Shown: positions 1-6,198 of the stretch, piece by piece
Layout of the letters: each line of letters starts with the position of its first letter
Numbering within the stretch: the stretch's first letter is position 1
From: an uncultured Eubacteriales bacterium
GTDB taxonomy: Bacteria > Bacillota > Clostridia > Oscillospirales > Oscillospiraceae
Length of the DNA stretch: 15,216 nucleotides
NCBI GenBank assembly: GCA_900546485.1
Contig: URDK01000069.1
Location: forward strand, 1 to 15,216
Direction of reading: 5' to 3'
Notes under the pieces: generated by a model
Told to the model about the DNA's origin: nothing
What the model saw: only the letters and a program-made list of their open reading frames with translations
Databases searched by the model: none
Position numbers and translations under genes: made by a program

Positions 1-2
1 GT

Positions 3-59
3 CTGGCGATGGCTCAGGGCAGCGGGACGCTTGACCTGCTGGAATGGTTCTGCAAATAA
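3..59 (+). CDS. C-terminal end of an unidentified protein (5' end outside window)
   Basis: Frame 3 is open from the window edge to a TAA at 57-59 and encodes an 18-residue tail ending in LLEWFCK. The stop lies 23 bases before the ATG of the next plus-strand gene, which has its own ribosome binding site, so this looks like the end of an upstream gene in the same transcription unit. The tail is too short to assign a family, and it could also be a chance open frame at the edge. Confidence 0.45.
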   Translation: MAMAQGSGTLDLLEWFCK

Positions 60-66
60 TTTGAAA

Positions 67-72
67 GAGAGG
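67..72 (+). promoter_or_regulatory. Ribosome binding site of the YbaK/EbsC deacylase gene
   Basis: GAGAGG lies 10 bases before the ATG at 83. It supports that start over the internal Met at residue 15. Confidence 0.55.
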
Positions 73-82
73 CAAAAGAGAG

Positions 83-556
83 ATGTCCATTGAGAGAGGG
101 CGCGCGTACTTCAGACAGTTCGGCATGGAGGACCGCGTCATAGAGTTCACGGTATCCAGCGCGACGGTGGAGCTTGCGGCCAAGGCGCTCGGCGTCGAGG
201 GCGCGAGGATAGCCAAGACGCTGTCGTTCAAGAAGCCGGAGGGCGGCGCGCTGCTCATTTTGGCGGCGGGCGACGCGAGGATAGACAACCACAAGTTCAA
301 GGAGAAGTTCCACTTCAAGGCGAAGATGCCGACCCCGGACGAGGTGCTGGAGCTCATCGGCCACCCGGTAGGCGGCGTGTGCCCCTTCGGCATCAACGAG
401 GGCGTGGACGTGTACCTGGACGAGAGCCTGAAGCGCTTTGAGACCGTGTTCCCCGCCGTCGGCAGCGGCGCGAGCGCCATAGAGCTGAACCTGGACGAGC
501 TGTGGAAGTACTCGAACGCACTCGAGTGGATAGACGTCTGCAAGCTTCCCGAATAA
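83..556 (+). CDS. ybaK: YbaK/EbsC-family Cys-tRNA(Pro) deacylase / aminoacyl-tRNA editing protein
   Basis: This 157-residue protein has the size and full layout of the YbaK/EbsC/ProX editing family. These stand-alone cytosolic enzymes hydrolyse mischarged Cys-tRNA(Pro), or related misacylated tRNAs, made by prolyl-tRNA synthetase. Family hallmarks visible are SSATVELAAKALGV (residues 25-38), the conserved lysine of the active pocket in RIAKTLSFK (Lys45), GDARIDN (63-69), the glycine-rich GHPVGGVCPFG (93-103) and the RFETVFPAVGS segment (118-128). The ATG is preceded by GAGAGG at 67-72, and the protein begins where relatives begin. It follows another plus-strand gene closely and is closed by a hairpin terminator just after the TAA. 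The family is confident. The exact substrate (Cys-tRNA(Pro) or another misacylated tRNA) is inferred from the family. Confidence 0.93.
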   Translation: MSIERGRAYFRQFGMEDRVIEFTVSSATVELAAKALGVEGARIAKTLSFKKPEGGALLILAAGDARIDNHKFKEKFHFKAKMPTPDEVLELIGHPVGGVCPFGINEGVDVYLDESLKRFETVFPAVGSGASAIELNLDELWKYSNALEWIDVCKLPE

Positions 557-562
557 ATATGA

Positions 563-590
563 AAACCGCCGCCCACATGGGCGGCGGTTT
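563..590 (+). terminator. Rho-independent terminator after the deacylase gene
   Basis: A perfect 12-bp stem (AAACCGCCGCCC / GGGCGGCGGTTT) with a 4-base ACAT loop lies 6 bases after the TAA of the deacylase gene. The T-run is short (TTT, then ATT). Because the left arm begins with AAA, it could also stop minus-strand transcripts that pass the tyrS terminator. Confidence 0.8.
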
Positions 591-655
591 ATTCATGCCC
601 GGCCGCAGATAAAGCCTGCGCGCAGCGCAGGGCGCGGCGGAGGGCGCGGGCAAAA
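591..655. other. Convergent intergenic spacer, GC-rich
   Basis: This spacer lies between the two convergent terminators and contains no gene. It holds a GC-rich inverted repeat (CCTGCG at 615-620 with CGCAGG at 626-631) and a run of GGCGCGG-like sequence. Part of it resembles the GC-rich hairpin at 11474-11514. Confidence 0.4.
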
Positions 656-681
656 AACACCCCCGGTGGTCCGGGGGTGTT
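656..681 (-). terminator. Rho-independent terminator of tyrS and the long minus-strand cluster
   Basis: A perfect 11-bp stem (656-666 with 671-681) with a TGGT loop lies four bases after the tyrS stop codon. On the minus strand it ends in a run of six T (652-657), two of which fall inside the stem. This is a textbook intrinsic terminator and marks the end of the cluster that begins near 11330. Confidence 0.88.
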
Positions 682-685
682 CGTT

Positions 686-1906
686 TTATTTCATTATGGC
701 CTTATTGAAGTTCTTCTTGCCCCTTCTGAGCACGACGCCGGCTTTGAGCTCGGCCTCGGTGAAGGACTTTGCAATGTCGTCGACCTTCTCGTCGTTGGCC
801 GTCACGCCGCCCTGCTGCACGTTGCGGCGCGCGTCGCTCCTGGACGAGCACAGACCCGTCTTGACCAGCAGCGTCAGTATGTCCGCCGCGCCGTCGGTCA
901 GGTCGTCGGCGCTTATCTCGGTCTCGGGCATGTGCTCCGTACCGCCGCCGCCGAAGATTGCGCGAGCGCCCTCCTTCGCCTTCTGGGCCTCCTCCTCGCC
1001 GTGGACAAGCGCCGTCAGCTCCGTGGCCAGGATCTCCTTCGCCTCGTTGAGCTGCGCGTCCTTCCACTTCGACATCTCGTCTATCTGCTCAAGCGGCAGG
1101 AAGGTCATCTTGCGCAGGCAGTTGATGACGTCCGCGTCGTCGATGTTGCGCCAGTACTGGTAGAACTCGTAGGGGCTGGTCTTGTTCGGGTCCAGCCACA
1201 CGGCGCCGGACTGGGTCTTGCCCATCTTCTTGCCCTCGCTCGTGAGCAGCAGCGTGATGGTCATGCCGTAGGCGTTCTTGCCCAGCTTGCGGCGGATGAG
1301 CTCCGTGCCGCCCAGAATGTTCGACCACTGGTCGTCGCCGCCGCACTGCATGACGCAGTTGTACTCCTTGAACATGTGGTAGAAGTCGTAGGACTGCATG
1401 ATCATGTAGTTGAACTCCAGGAAGGAGAGGCCCTTCTCCATGCGCTGCTTATAGCACTCGGCGCGGAGCATGTTGTTCACGGAGAAGTGCGCGCCCACGT
1501 CGCGCAGCAGCTCGATATAGTTGAGGCCGAGCAGCCAGTCGGCGTTGTCCAGCATCAGGGCCTTGCCCTCGGAGAAGTCTATGAACTTCGCCATCTGGAC
1601 CTTGAACTTCGCCGCGTTCTCCTGTATCTTCTCCTGCGTCAGCATCTGGCGCATATCGGTACGGCCCGAGGGGTCGCCGACCATCGTCGTGCCGCCGCCC
1701 AGCAGGGCTATGGGCCTGTTGCCCGCAAGCTGGAGCCGGCGCATGAGGTTCAGGGCCATGAAGTGGCCGATGTGCAGGCTGTCCGCCGTCGCGTCAAAGC
1801 CAATATAGAACGTGGCCTTGCCCGCGTTTACTAGCTCGCGGATCTCCTCCTCGTCCGTGACCTGCGCGATAAGTCCGCGCGCCTTGAGTTCCTCGTAGAT
1901 CTGCAT
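686..1906 (-). CDS. tyrS: Tyrosyl-tRNA synthetase
   Basis: This class Ic aminoacyl-tRNA synthetase charges tRNA(Tyr) with tyrosine in the cytosol. Its 406 residues fit the usual bacterial TyrRS length. The Rossmann-fold catalytic domain carries the HIGH motif intact (45-48), a tyrosine-pocket segment QSYDFYHMF (171-179), the QCGGDDQWSNI region (187-197) and a KMSKS-equivalent KMGKT (227-231). The last ~65 residues form an S4-like tRNA-binding domain (GLCSSRSDARRNVQQGG). The ATG at 1906 is preceded by AAGGGG at 1915-1920. It is the last gene of the minus-strand cluster, 47 bp after the C_GCAxxG gene. That gap is too short for a T-box leader, which often controls tyrS in Firmicutes, so expression probably depends on the upstream operon. 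Confidence 0.97.
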   Translation of the reverse strand: MQIYEELKARGLIAQVTDEEEIRELVNAGKATFYIGFDATADSLHIGHFMALNLMRRLQLAGNRPIALLGGGTTMVGDPSGRTDMRQMLTQEKIQENAAKFKVQMAKFIDFSEGKALMLDNADWLLGLNYIELLRDVGAHFSVNNMLRAECYKQRMEKGLSFLEFNYMIMQSYDFYHMFKEYNCVMQCGGDDQWSNILGGTELIRRKLGKNAYGMTITLLLTSEGKKMGKTQSGAVWLDPNKTSPYEFYQYWRNIDDADVINCLRKMTFLPLEQIDEMSKWKDAQLNEAKEILATELTALVHGEEEAQKAKEGARAIFGGGGTEHMPETEISADDLTDGAADILTLLVKTGLCSSRSDARRNVQQGGVTANDEKVDDIAKSFTEAELKAGVVLRRGKKNFNKAIMK

Positions 1907-1953
1907 CGATCTTTCCCCTTCGTTATAAATTTTCTTATGCTTTGTGAAAAAAC

Positions 1954-2343
1954 TTATTCACCAATGAGCTCCGCAGCCCTGTCGGCGCACCAGGCGCAGA
2001 AGTCGTAACATACGCTGTGGTCGCCGCCGCTCTTCCCAAGCAGCTCCTCGCAGCGGATGGAGTCAAACTGCTCCTTGAATTCGTCGGAGAAGGCCTTTAC
2101 CATATCCGCAACGCGGCCGCCGGGTCTGCCCATGCCGTCCGCGCCGACGGTCATTCCTATTGCCAGCACCGCGCCGCAATACGCGCCGCAGGTCTCACCG
2201 CAGCGCAGGCCGCCGCCGAGACCGGTGCTGATGGCTTTCGCAGTCTTCTCATCCAGGCCGGTCAGCTCGTTGAGCGCCACCAGGACGCTCTGCCCGCAGT
2301 TGAGGGTGTCTTTCAGCTCTCTCGCCTTTTCGCCGTAGGTCAT
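1954..2343 (-). CDS. C_GCAxxG_C_C family cysteine-rich protein (putative redox or metal protein)
   Basis: This 129-residue soluble protein matches the C_GCAxxG_C_C family as I recall it: an early cysteine (Cys16, NCGQSV), a glycine-rich core with GETCGAYCGAVLAIG (49-63), then IRCEELLG (97-104) and a cysteine pair near the C-terminus. It has eight cysteines in all (16, 48, 52, 56, 98, 112, 116, 119), consistent with a redox-active or metal-binding role. The function of the family is not established. There is no signal peptide or membrane segment. Its ATG overlaps the recN TGA by four bases (ATGA), with a GGGGG ribosome binding site about 9 bases upstream, so it is translated with recN. Family assignment is good and biochemical role unknown. 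Confidence 0.82.
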   Translation of the reverse strand: MTYGEKARELKDTLNCGQSVLVALNELTGLDEKTAKAISTGLGGGLRCGETCGAYCGAVLAIGMTVGADGMGRPGGRVADMVKAFSDEFKEQFDSIRCEELLGKSGGDHSVCYDFCAWCADRAAELIGE

Positions 2344-4025
2344 ATCACAAGTCCCCCTTTGTAGTCGCTCGCCGCGTCGAGCTGCTCGGCAGCGCTTGCG
2401 AGCGTTGTCTCCGTCACGTTCTCTCCGCCGTGGAGCCGCGCGAGCTCCCTTATCCGGCCTTCGCGGTCCAGTGCCGTCACAGCCGTGTAGGTGCGCCCGT
2501 CCCGCTCCGTCTTCGCGATGCGGAAATGCGTGTCCGCCATCGCCGCGATCTGGGGCAGGTGCGTCACGCAGATGACCTGCTTGCGCCGTGCGAGGCGCGC
2601 CAGCTTCTCCGCGACCCGCTGGGCCGCTATGCCCGAAACGCCCTCGTCTATCTCGTCGAAAACCATCGCGGGCACGCCGTCGCGCTCAGAAAGCACGTCC
2701 TTCATCACCAGCATTATCCTCGCCAGCTCGCCGCCGGAGGCTATCTTCGATATCCGACCCGGGGTCTCGCCCGCGTTTGCCGACATGAGGAAGCGGACCT
2801 CGTCCATGCCCGTCTCGTCAAAGCCCGGCTCTCCGCCCAAGGGCGTCAGCTCCGTTTCAAAGCGCACGGAGGGCATCGAAAGCTCCTTCAAGCCCGCCTC
2901 TATGCGCTGCCGGAGCTCCTCGCCCGCGGCTCTTCTCAGCTTTGACAGCTCTTTTGCGGAATTATACGCCGCTTTTTTCCTTTTTGCAAGCTCCGCTTCG
3001 AGCTCGCGGCGCTTTTCGTCCGAGGAATCCAGCTCCTCGAGCCCGCGCTTTGCGCTCTCCAGGAGCTCCGCGAGCCCGGCCTCGTCCGCGCCGTACTTCT
3101 TTTCCAGTCGCCGGAGCTGGCTGAGCCGCGTCTCCAGCGCGTCGTATTCCCCGGGTGAAAAGTCCAGCCCCTCGCGGAAATCGCGCAGGCGCTCCGCCGC
3201 GTCCTCGATGGAGGCGCGGGCGGACTCTATCTCGCCGACGGCCTCGGAGAGCTCGGGCGCCAGGGCCGCGGCGCGCTGCGCCCAGCCGGAGGCGTTCCCG
3301 GCCAGCTCCGCGGCGCTGTCCTCGCCGCCGTAGAGCGCCTCGTAGGCGGCATCCAGCGCCTCGGTGAGCTTCTCGGAATTGCGCAGCAGTTCGCGCCGCG
3401 CGATGAGCTGCTCCTCCTCGCCGGGGCGGATGTTAGCAGCCGTCAGCTCGTCCGCGGTCATGCGGAACTCGCGCTCGCGCCGCTCGCGCTCGGCATCCGT
3501 CATATCCAGCTTTCTGAGCGCCGAGGCAGCCTCGCGGTAGGCGGCGTAGAGCTCGCGGTAGCGCTCCAGCTCGGCTGAGAGGCCGGCGAAGGAGTCGAGA
3601 TAGTCGCGGTGCCGCGTCTCGTCCATGAGCTGGCGGCCGTCGTTCTGGCCGTGGATATCCAGCAGCCGCGAGCCGAGCGTGCGCAGCTCCGCGGCGGAAA
3701 CGGGCGTGCCGTTCACCTGCGCACCGCTCTTGCCGTCCGGGCTCACGCGGCGGCGGATGACGAGGCCCTCGTCCTCGTCGAGCTCATTCTCGCGCAGCCA
3801 GTCCTCCGCGCCGTCCGTCGTGAACACCGCCGTGACCGAGGCCCGCGCCGCGCCGGTGCGCACCAGCTCGCGGCTCGCCCGCGCGCCGAGTACGGCCCCG
3901 AGCGAGTCTATGACTATGCTCTTGCCCGCGCCTGTCTCGCCCGTCAGGACGTTCAGGCCCGGTCCGGGCTCAATGTCCGCGCGCTCTATGACCGCGATAT
4001 TCTCGATGTGCAGCTCCGTCAGCAT
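2340..4025 (-). CDS. recN: DNA repair protein RecN (SMC-like ATPase)
   Basis: RecN is a cytosolic SMC-like ATPase that acts early in double-strand break repair. The 561-residue length is normal. The N-terminal half-domain has Walker A GETGAGKS (29-36) and a Q-loop region LLDIHGQNDGRQL (121-133). A long charged coiled-coil region covers about 150-380. The C-terminal half-domain has the ABC signature SGGELARIML (430-439), Walker B with VFDEIDEGVSG (455-465) and the H-loop VTHLPQIAAMAD (487-498). The start MLTELHIENIAVI is typical of the family, with an AGAGG site about 10 bases upstream. It begins 22 bp after argR and overlaps the next gene by 4 bp. In Bacillus and many clostridia recN is followed by spoIVB and spo0A. 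Here it is followed by a cysteine-rich gene and tyrS. Confidence 0.97.
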   Translation of the reverse strand: MLTELHIENIAVIERADIEPGPGLNVLTGETGAGKSIVIDSLGAVLGARASRELVRTGAARASVTAVFTTDGAEDWLRENELDEDEGLVIRRRVSPDGKSGAQVNGTPVSAAELRTLGSRLLDIHGQNDGRQLMDETRHRDYLDSFAGLSAELERYRELYAAYREAASALRKLDMTDAERERREREFRMTADELTAANIRPGEEEQLIARRELLRNSEKLTEALDAAYEALYGGEDSAAELAGNASGWAQRAAALAPELSEAVGEIESARASIEDAAERLRDFREGLDFSPGEYDALETRLSQLRRLEKKYGADEAGLAELLESAKRGLEELDSSDEKRRELEAELAKRKKAAYNSAKELSKLRRAAGEELRQRIEAGLKELSMPSVRFETELTPLGGEPGFDETGMDEVRFLMSANAGETPGRISKIASGGELARIMLVMKDVLSERDGVPAMVFDEIDEGVSGIAAQRVAEKLARLARRKQVICVTHLPQIAAMADTHFRIAKTERDGRTYTAVTALDREGRIRELARLHGGENVTETTLASAAEQLDAASDYKGGLVI

Positions 4026-4047
4026 TGGCTCTCTGCCTCTTTTCCCC

Positions 4048-4497
4048 TCAGAACAGCTTTTTTATCTCCTCGCAGAAGTGCTCCGCGCTCTTTATGTCGC
4101 GCATGGCGATGAACACCGTGTCGTCGCCCGCGACGGTACCCACCAGCGAGGGCAGGTCCATGCCGTCCATCGCGGAGCTGGCCGCCGAGGCCAGGCCCGG
4201 CAGGGTCTTGAGCACGATGAGATTCATCGCCGTGTCGCAGGAAATGACGCCCTCGCGGAAGATCTTGCGGAGCTTTTCGTTGTGACCCGCGGTCTCGTCG
4301 TGCGCGGGCTGGGCGTAGCGGTAGCGCCCGTTCGGGGACAGCTCCTTGACGAGCCGGAGCTCCTTGATGTCCCTTGAGAGCGTGGCCTGAGTGCTCTTTA
4401 CGCCGCGCTCCGAGAGCGCCTGCATGAGCTGGTTCTGTGTCTCGATGTCCTTGGACGCGATTATCTCAAGGATGGTGTTCTGCCTTGCGCTTTTCAT
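4048..4497 (-). CDS. argR: Arginine repressor ArgR/AhrC
   Basis: ArgR/AhrC is an arginine-sensing hexameric transcription regulator of arginine synthesis and breakdown genes. Its 149 residues are the normal length. The N-terminal winged helix has the recognition segment STQATLSRDIKELRLVK (35-51). The C-terminal oligomerisation and arginine-binding domain has GTVAGDDTVFIAM (120-132), including the paired aspartates (125-126) that contact arginine in the family. AGGAGGG at about 4502-4509 lies some 5-8 bases before the ATG. The gene sits between nadK and recN, a common Firmicutes position that does not itself imply control of these neighbours. I did not recognise an ARG box in the 58-bp spacer before it. 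Confidence 0.96.
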   Translation of the reverse strand: MKSARQNTILEIIASKDIETQNQLMQALSERGVKSTQATLSRDIKELRLVKELSPNGRYRYAQPAHDETAGHNEKLRKIFREGVISCDTAMNLIVLKTLPGLASAASSAMDGMDLPSLVGTVAGDDTVFIAMRDIKSAEHFCEEIKKLF

Positions 4498-4523
4498 TCC
4501 AAACCCTCCTAATCTCAGGCCAT

Positions 4524-4551
4524 ACGGCCTTCGCGGGCCCCTGCGGGCCGT
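4524..4551. repeat. GC-rich hairpin in the nadK-argR spacer
   Basis: ACGGCC (4524-4529) pairs with GGCCGT (4546-4551). Inside it CGC (4532-4534) pairs with GCG (4543-4545), enclosing a GGGCCC core. In the direction of transcription (minus) there is no T-run after the stem, so it is not a standard intrinsic terminator. It could stabilise or separate the transcript between nadK and argR. Confidence 0.4.
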
Positions 4552-4555
4552 TTGT

Positions 4556-5398
4556 TCAGGACTGCGTGAGCTTGTTAAGTGCGGTATCGTAAAAACTTCG
4601 GACTTGCATGTCCGCCATTATTACCGTGTTTCCGGACCAGCGGGCGCGGACCTCGTCCCCGCTCGAGAGCTGGATGCCCTCCGAGCCGTCTACGGAGAGC
4701 ACCGCGCGGCGGCCGCGCAGCCGCTCCGGCGTGACGGTCACCGTCCGCTCCGGCGCGAGCACGAAGGACTTTGCCGCCATGATGTGGGCACAGATTGGCG
4801 TTATGATGATGTTCGCGGCCTCAGGCTCCACTATTGGGCCGCCCGCGGACATCGAATACGCCGTAGAGCCCGTGGGTGTGGCGATTATGACGCCGTCGCC
4901 GGCGAAGTTGGTTATCTCCGTTCCGTCGGCGCGGACGGCGAGGTTTATGCAGTTGACGTCACTCTTGACCACGGCGTCGTTCAGGGCACAGTCACGGATG
5001 ACCTCGCCGTCGGCGCGGTGGAGCTCGATATCGAGCATCATGCGCAGGCTCTCGCGGAAGTCGCCCGCGGCGGCGCGGCGGACGAGCTCGATGTCCTCGG
5101 GCTCAAGCCCGGCCATGAAGCCCTTTGTGCCGACGTTCACGCCCAGCAGCGGGATGCGCATGCCGAGTATCTGCCTTGCGACGTGGAGGAAGGTGCCATC
5201 CCCGCCGAAGGAGATTATGAGCTCCGCGTCCTCCGCCGCACGGCGCAGCGGGACCATGTTCGAATCCCCGGGCACGTCCACGAACACCGGGGCGATCACC
5301 GTCTCCCGGCCGTCGCGCTCGAGCAGCTCCCGCGCGCGGTTGGTGAGCACCAGGCCGCGGTCGCGGTAGGGATTCGGCGAAAGGACTATTTTTTTCAT
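4556..5398 (-). CDS. nadK: NAD kinase (ATP-NAD kinase)
   Basis: NAD kinase phosphorylates NAD to NADP in the cytosol and sets the NADP(H) pool. The protein has about 280 residues, as usual. Diagnostic motifs are GGDGTFLH (65-72 counted from the ATG), the LNDAVV segment (139-144) and the glycine-rich GDGVIIATPTGSTAYSMSAG (168-187), which contacts the nucleotide. Two starts are possible: GTG at 5399-5401, or the adjacent ATG at 5396-5398. I chose the ATG because GGAG lies 5 bases before it but only 2 before the GTG, and because it makes a TGATG stop/start overlap with tlyA. It is coupled to tlyA upstream, and argR follows after 58 bp. Confidence 0.95.
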   Translation of the reverse strand: MKKIVLSPNPYRDRGLVLTNRARELLERDGRETVIAPVFVDVPGDSNMVPLRRAAEDAELIISFGGDGTFLHVARQILGMRIPLLGVNVGTKGFMAGLEPEDIELVRRAAAGDFRESLRMMLDIELHRADGEVIRDCALNDAVVKSDVNCINLAVRADGTEITNFAGDGVIIATPTGSTAYSMSAGGPIVEPEAANIIITPICAHIMAAKSFVLAPERTVTVTPERLRGRRAVLSVDGSEGIQLSSGDEVRARWSGNTVIMADMQVRSFYDTALNKLTQS

Positions 5399-6198
5399 CA
5401 CTTCTCCAGCTCTCTGTGGGACGCGGCGACTATACCGGCCGCGTCCGGAATGGGCGCTTCATAGCTGCCCTTTTTGAGATACGCGAGATATTCTATATTG
5501 CCCTCCGGCCCGCGCACGGGCGAGAAGTCGAGGCCCATCACCGTGTAGCCGAGGCCCGGCGCCGCCTCGAGGAAGTCCCTCAGCACGCGCTCATGCACGG
5601 CAGGGTCTCGCACCACGCCCTTTTTGCCCACGTCCTCGCGCCCGGCCTCGAACTGGGGCTTTATGAGGCAAACGACCGGCGCGCCGTCCTTGAGCAGCGT
5701 ATGCACCGCCGGGAGCACCAGGCGCACTGAGATGAACGAGAGGTCCATGACCGCCATGTCCATCGCCTCCGGGAACATGTCCGGCGTCAGCGCGCGGGCG
5801 TTCGTGCGCTCCATCACCACGACGCGGCTGTCGCTCCTCAGGCTCCAGGCGAGCTGGCCGTAGCCCACATCCACGGCGTAGACCTTCGCCGCGCCGTTTT
5901 TGAGTAGCACGTCCGTGAAGCCGCCTGTGGAGGCTCCGCAATCTATGCAGGTGAGGCCCTCCGGCGAGACGGGGAACACCCGCAGCGCCTTTTCGAGCTT
6001 GAAGCCCCCGCGCGAGACGTAGGGGCAGGCCGCGCCGCGGACCTCTATCTTAGCATCGTCCTTCACGGCCATGCCGGGCTTGTCCGCGCGCTGGCCGTTT
6101 ACGAACACCAGGCCGCTCATGATGGTGGCCCTCGCCTTTTCCCTGCTCTCGAAGTGGCCGAGCTCCACCAGCTTCTGGTCAAGTCTCACGCCGCTCAT
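5398..6198 (-). CDS. tlyA: TlyA-family rRNA 2'-O-methyltransferase (hemolysin A family)
   Basis: TlyA proteins methylate ribose 2'-OH groups on 16S and/or 23S rRNA. From the chosen ATG the product has 266 residues, the family norm. An S4 RNA-binding domain (about 3-60; RLDQKLVELG, RATIMSGLVFVNG) is followed by an FtsJ/RrmJ-type Rossmann methyltransferase with the SAM motif CIDCGASTGGFTDVLL (84-99). The expected catalytic K-D-K-E residues appear as Lys67 (GGFKLEKAL), Asp152 (MDLSFIS), Lys180 (IKPQFEAGRE) and Glu236 (GNIEYL). The frame stays open 39 codons further upstream inside dxs, but that extension is low-complexity and unlike the family. The ATG at 6198 has AAGGAG about 8 bases upstream and overlaps the dxs stop (ATGA). 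Which rRNA is modified cannot be told from sequence. Confidence 0.94.
   Translation of the reverse strand: MSGVRLDQKLVELGHFESREKARATIMSGLVFVNGQRADKPGMAVKDDAKIEVRGAACPYVSRGGFKLEKALRVFPVSPEGLTCIDCGASTGGFTDVLLKNGAAKVYAVDVGYGQLAWSLRSDSRVVVMERTNARALTPDMFPEAMDMAVMDLSFISVRLVLPAVHTLLKDGAPVVCLIKPQFEAGREDVGKKGVVRDPAVHERVLRDFLEAAPGLGYTVMGLDFSPVRGPEGNIEYLAYLKKGSYEAPIPDAAGIVAASHRELEK

Noticed and set aside
677..1834. 385-codon plus-strand open frame opposite tyrS
   Set aside because: It is antisense to a clearly conserved tyrS in GC-rich DNA. The product is biased in composition (Ala, Arg, Val, His, Leu) with no domain and no ribosome binding site context.
1922..1943. Promoter for tyrS (TTTTCA and TATAAC with 17-bp spacing)
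   Set aside because: The spacing and -10 are acceptable, but the predicted start would fall on the tyrS ribosome binding site. I could not support it as a working promoter.
2491..3333. 280-codon plus-strand open frame opposite recN
   Set aside because: The product is Ser/Ala/Arg-rich low-complexity sequence opposite the recN coiled coil. No motif or ribosome binding site supports it.
5399..5401. GTG start for nadK one codon before the chosen ATG
   Set aside because: It is only 2 bases from the GGAG site, against 5 for the ATG. A GTGA overlap is possible, so this is a close call.
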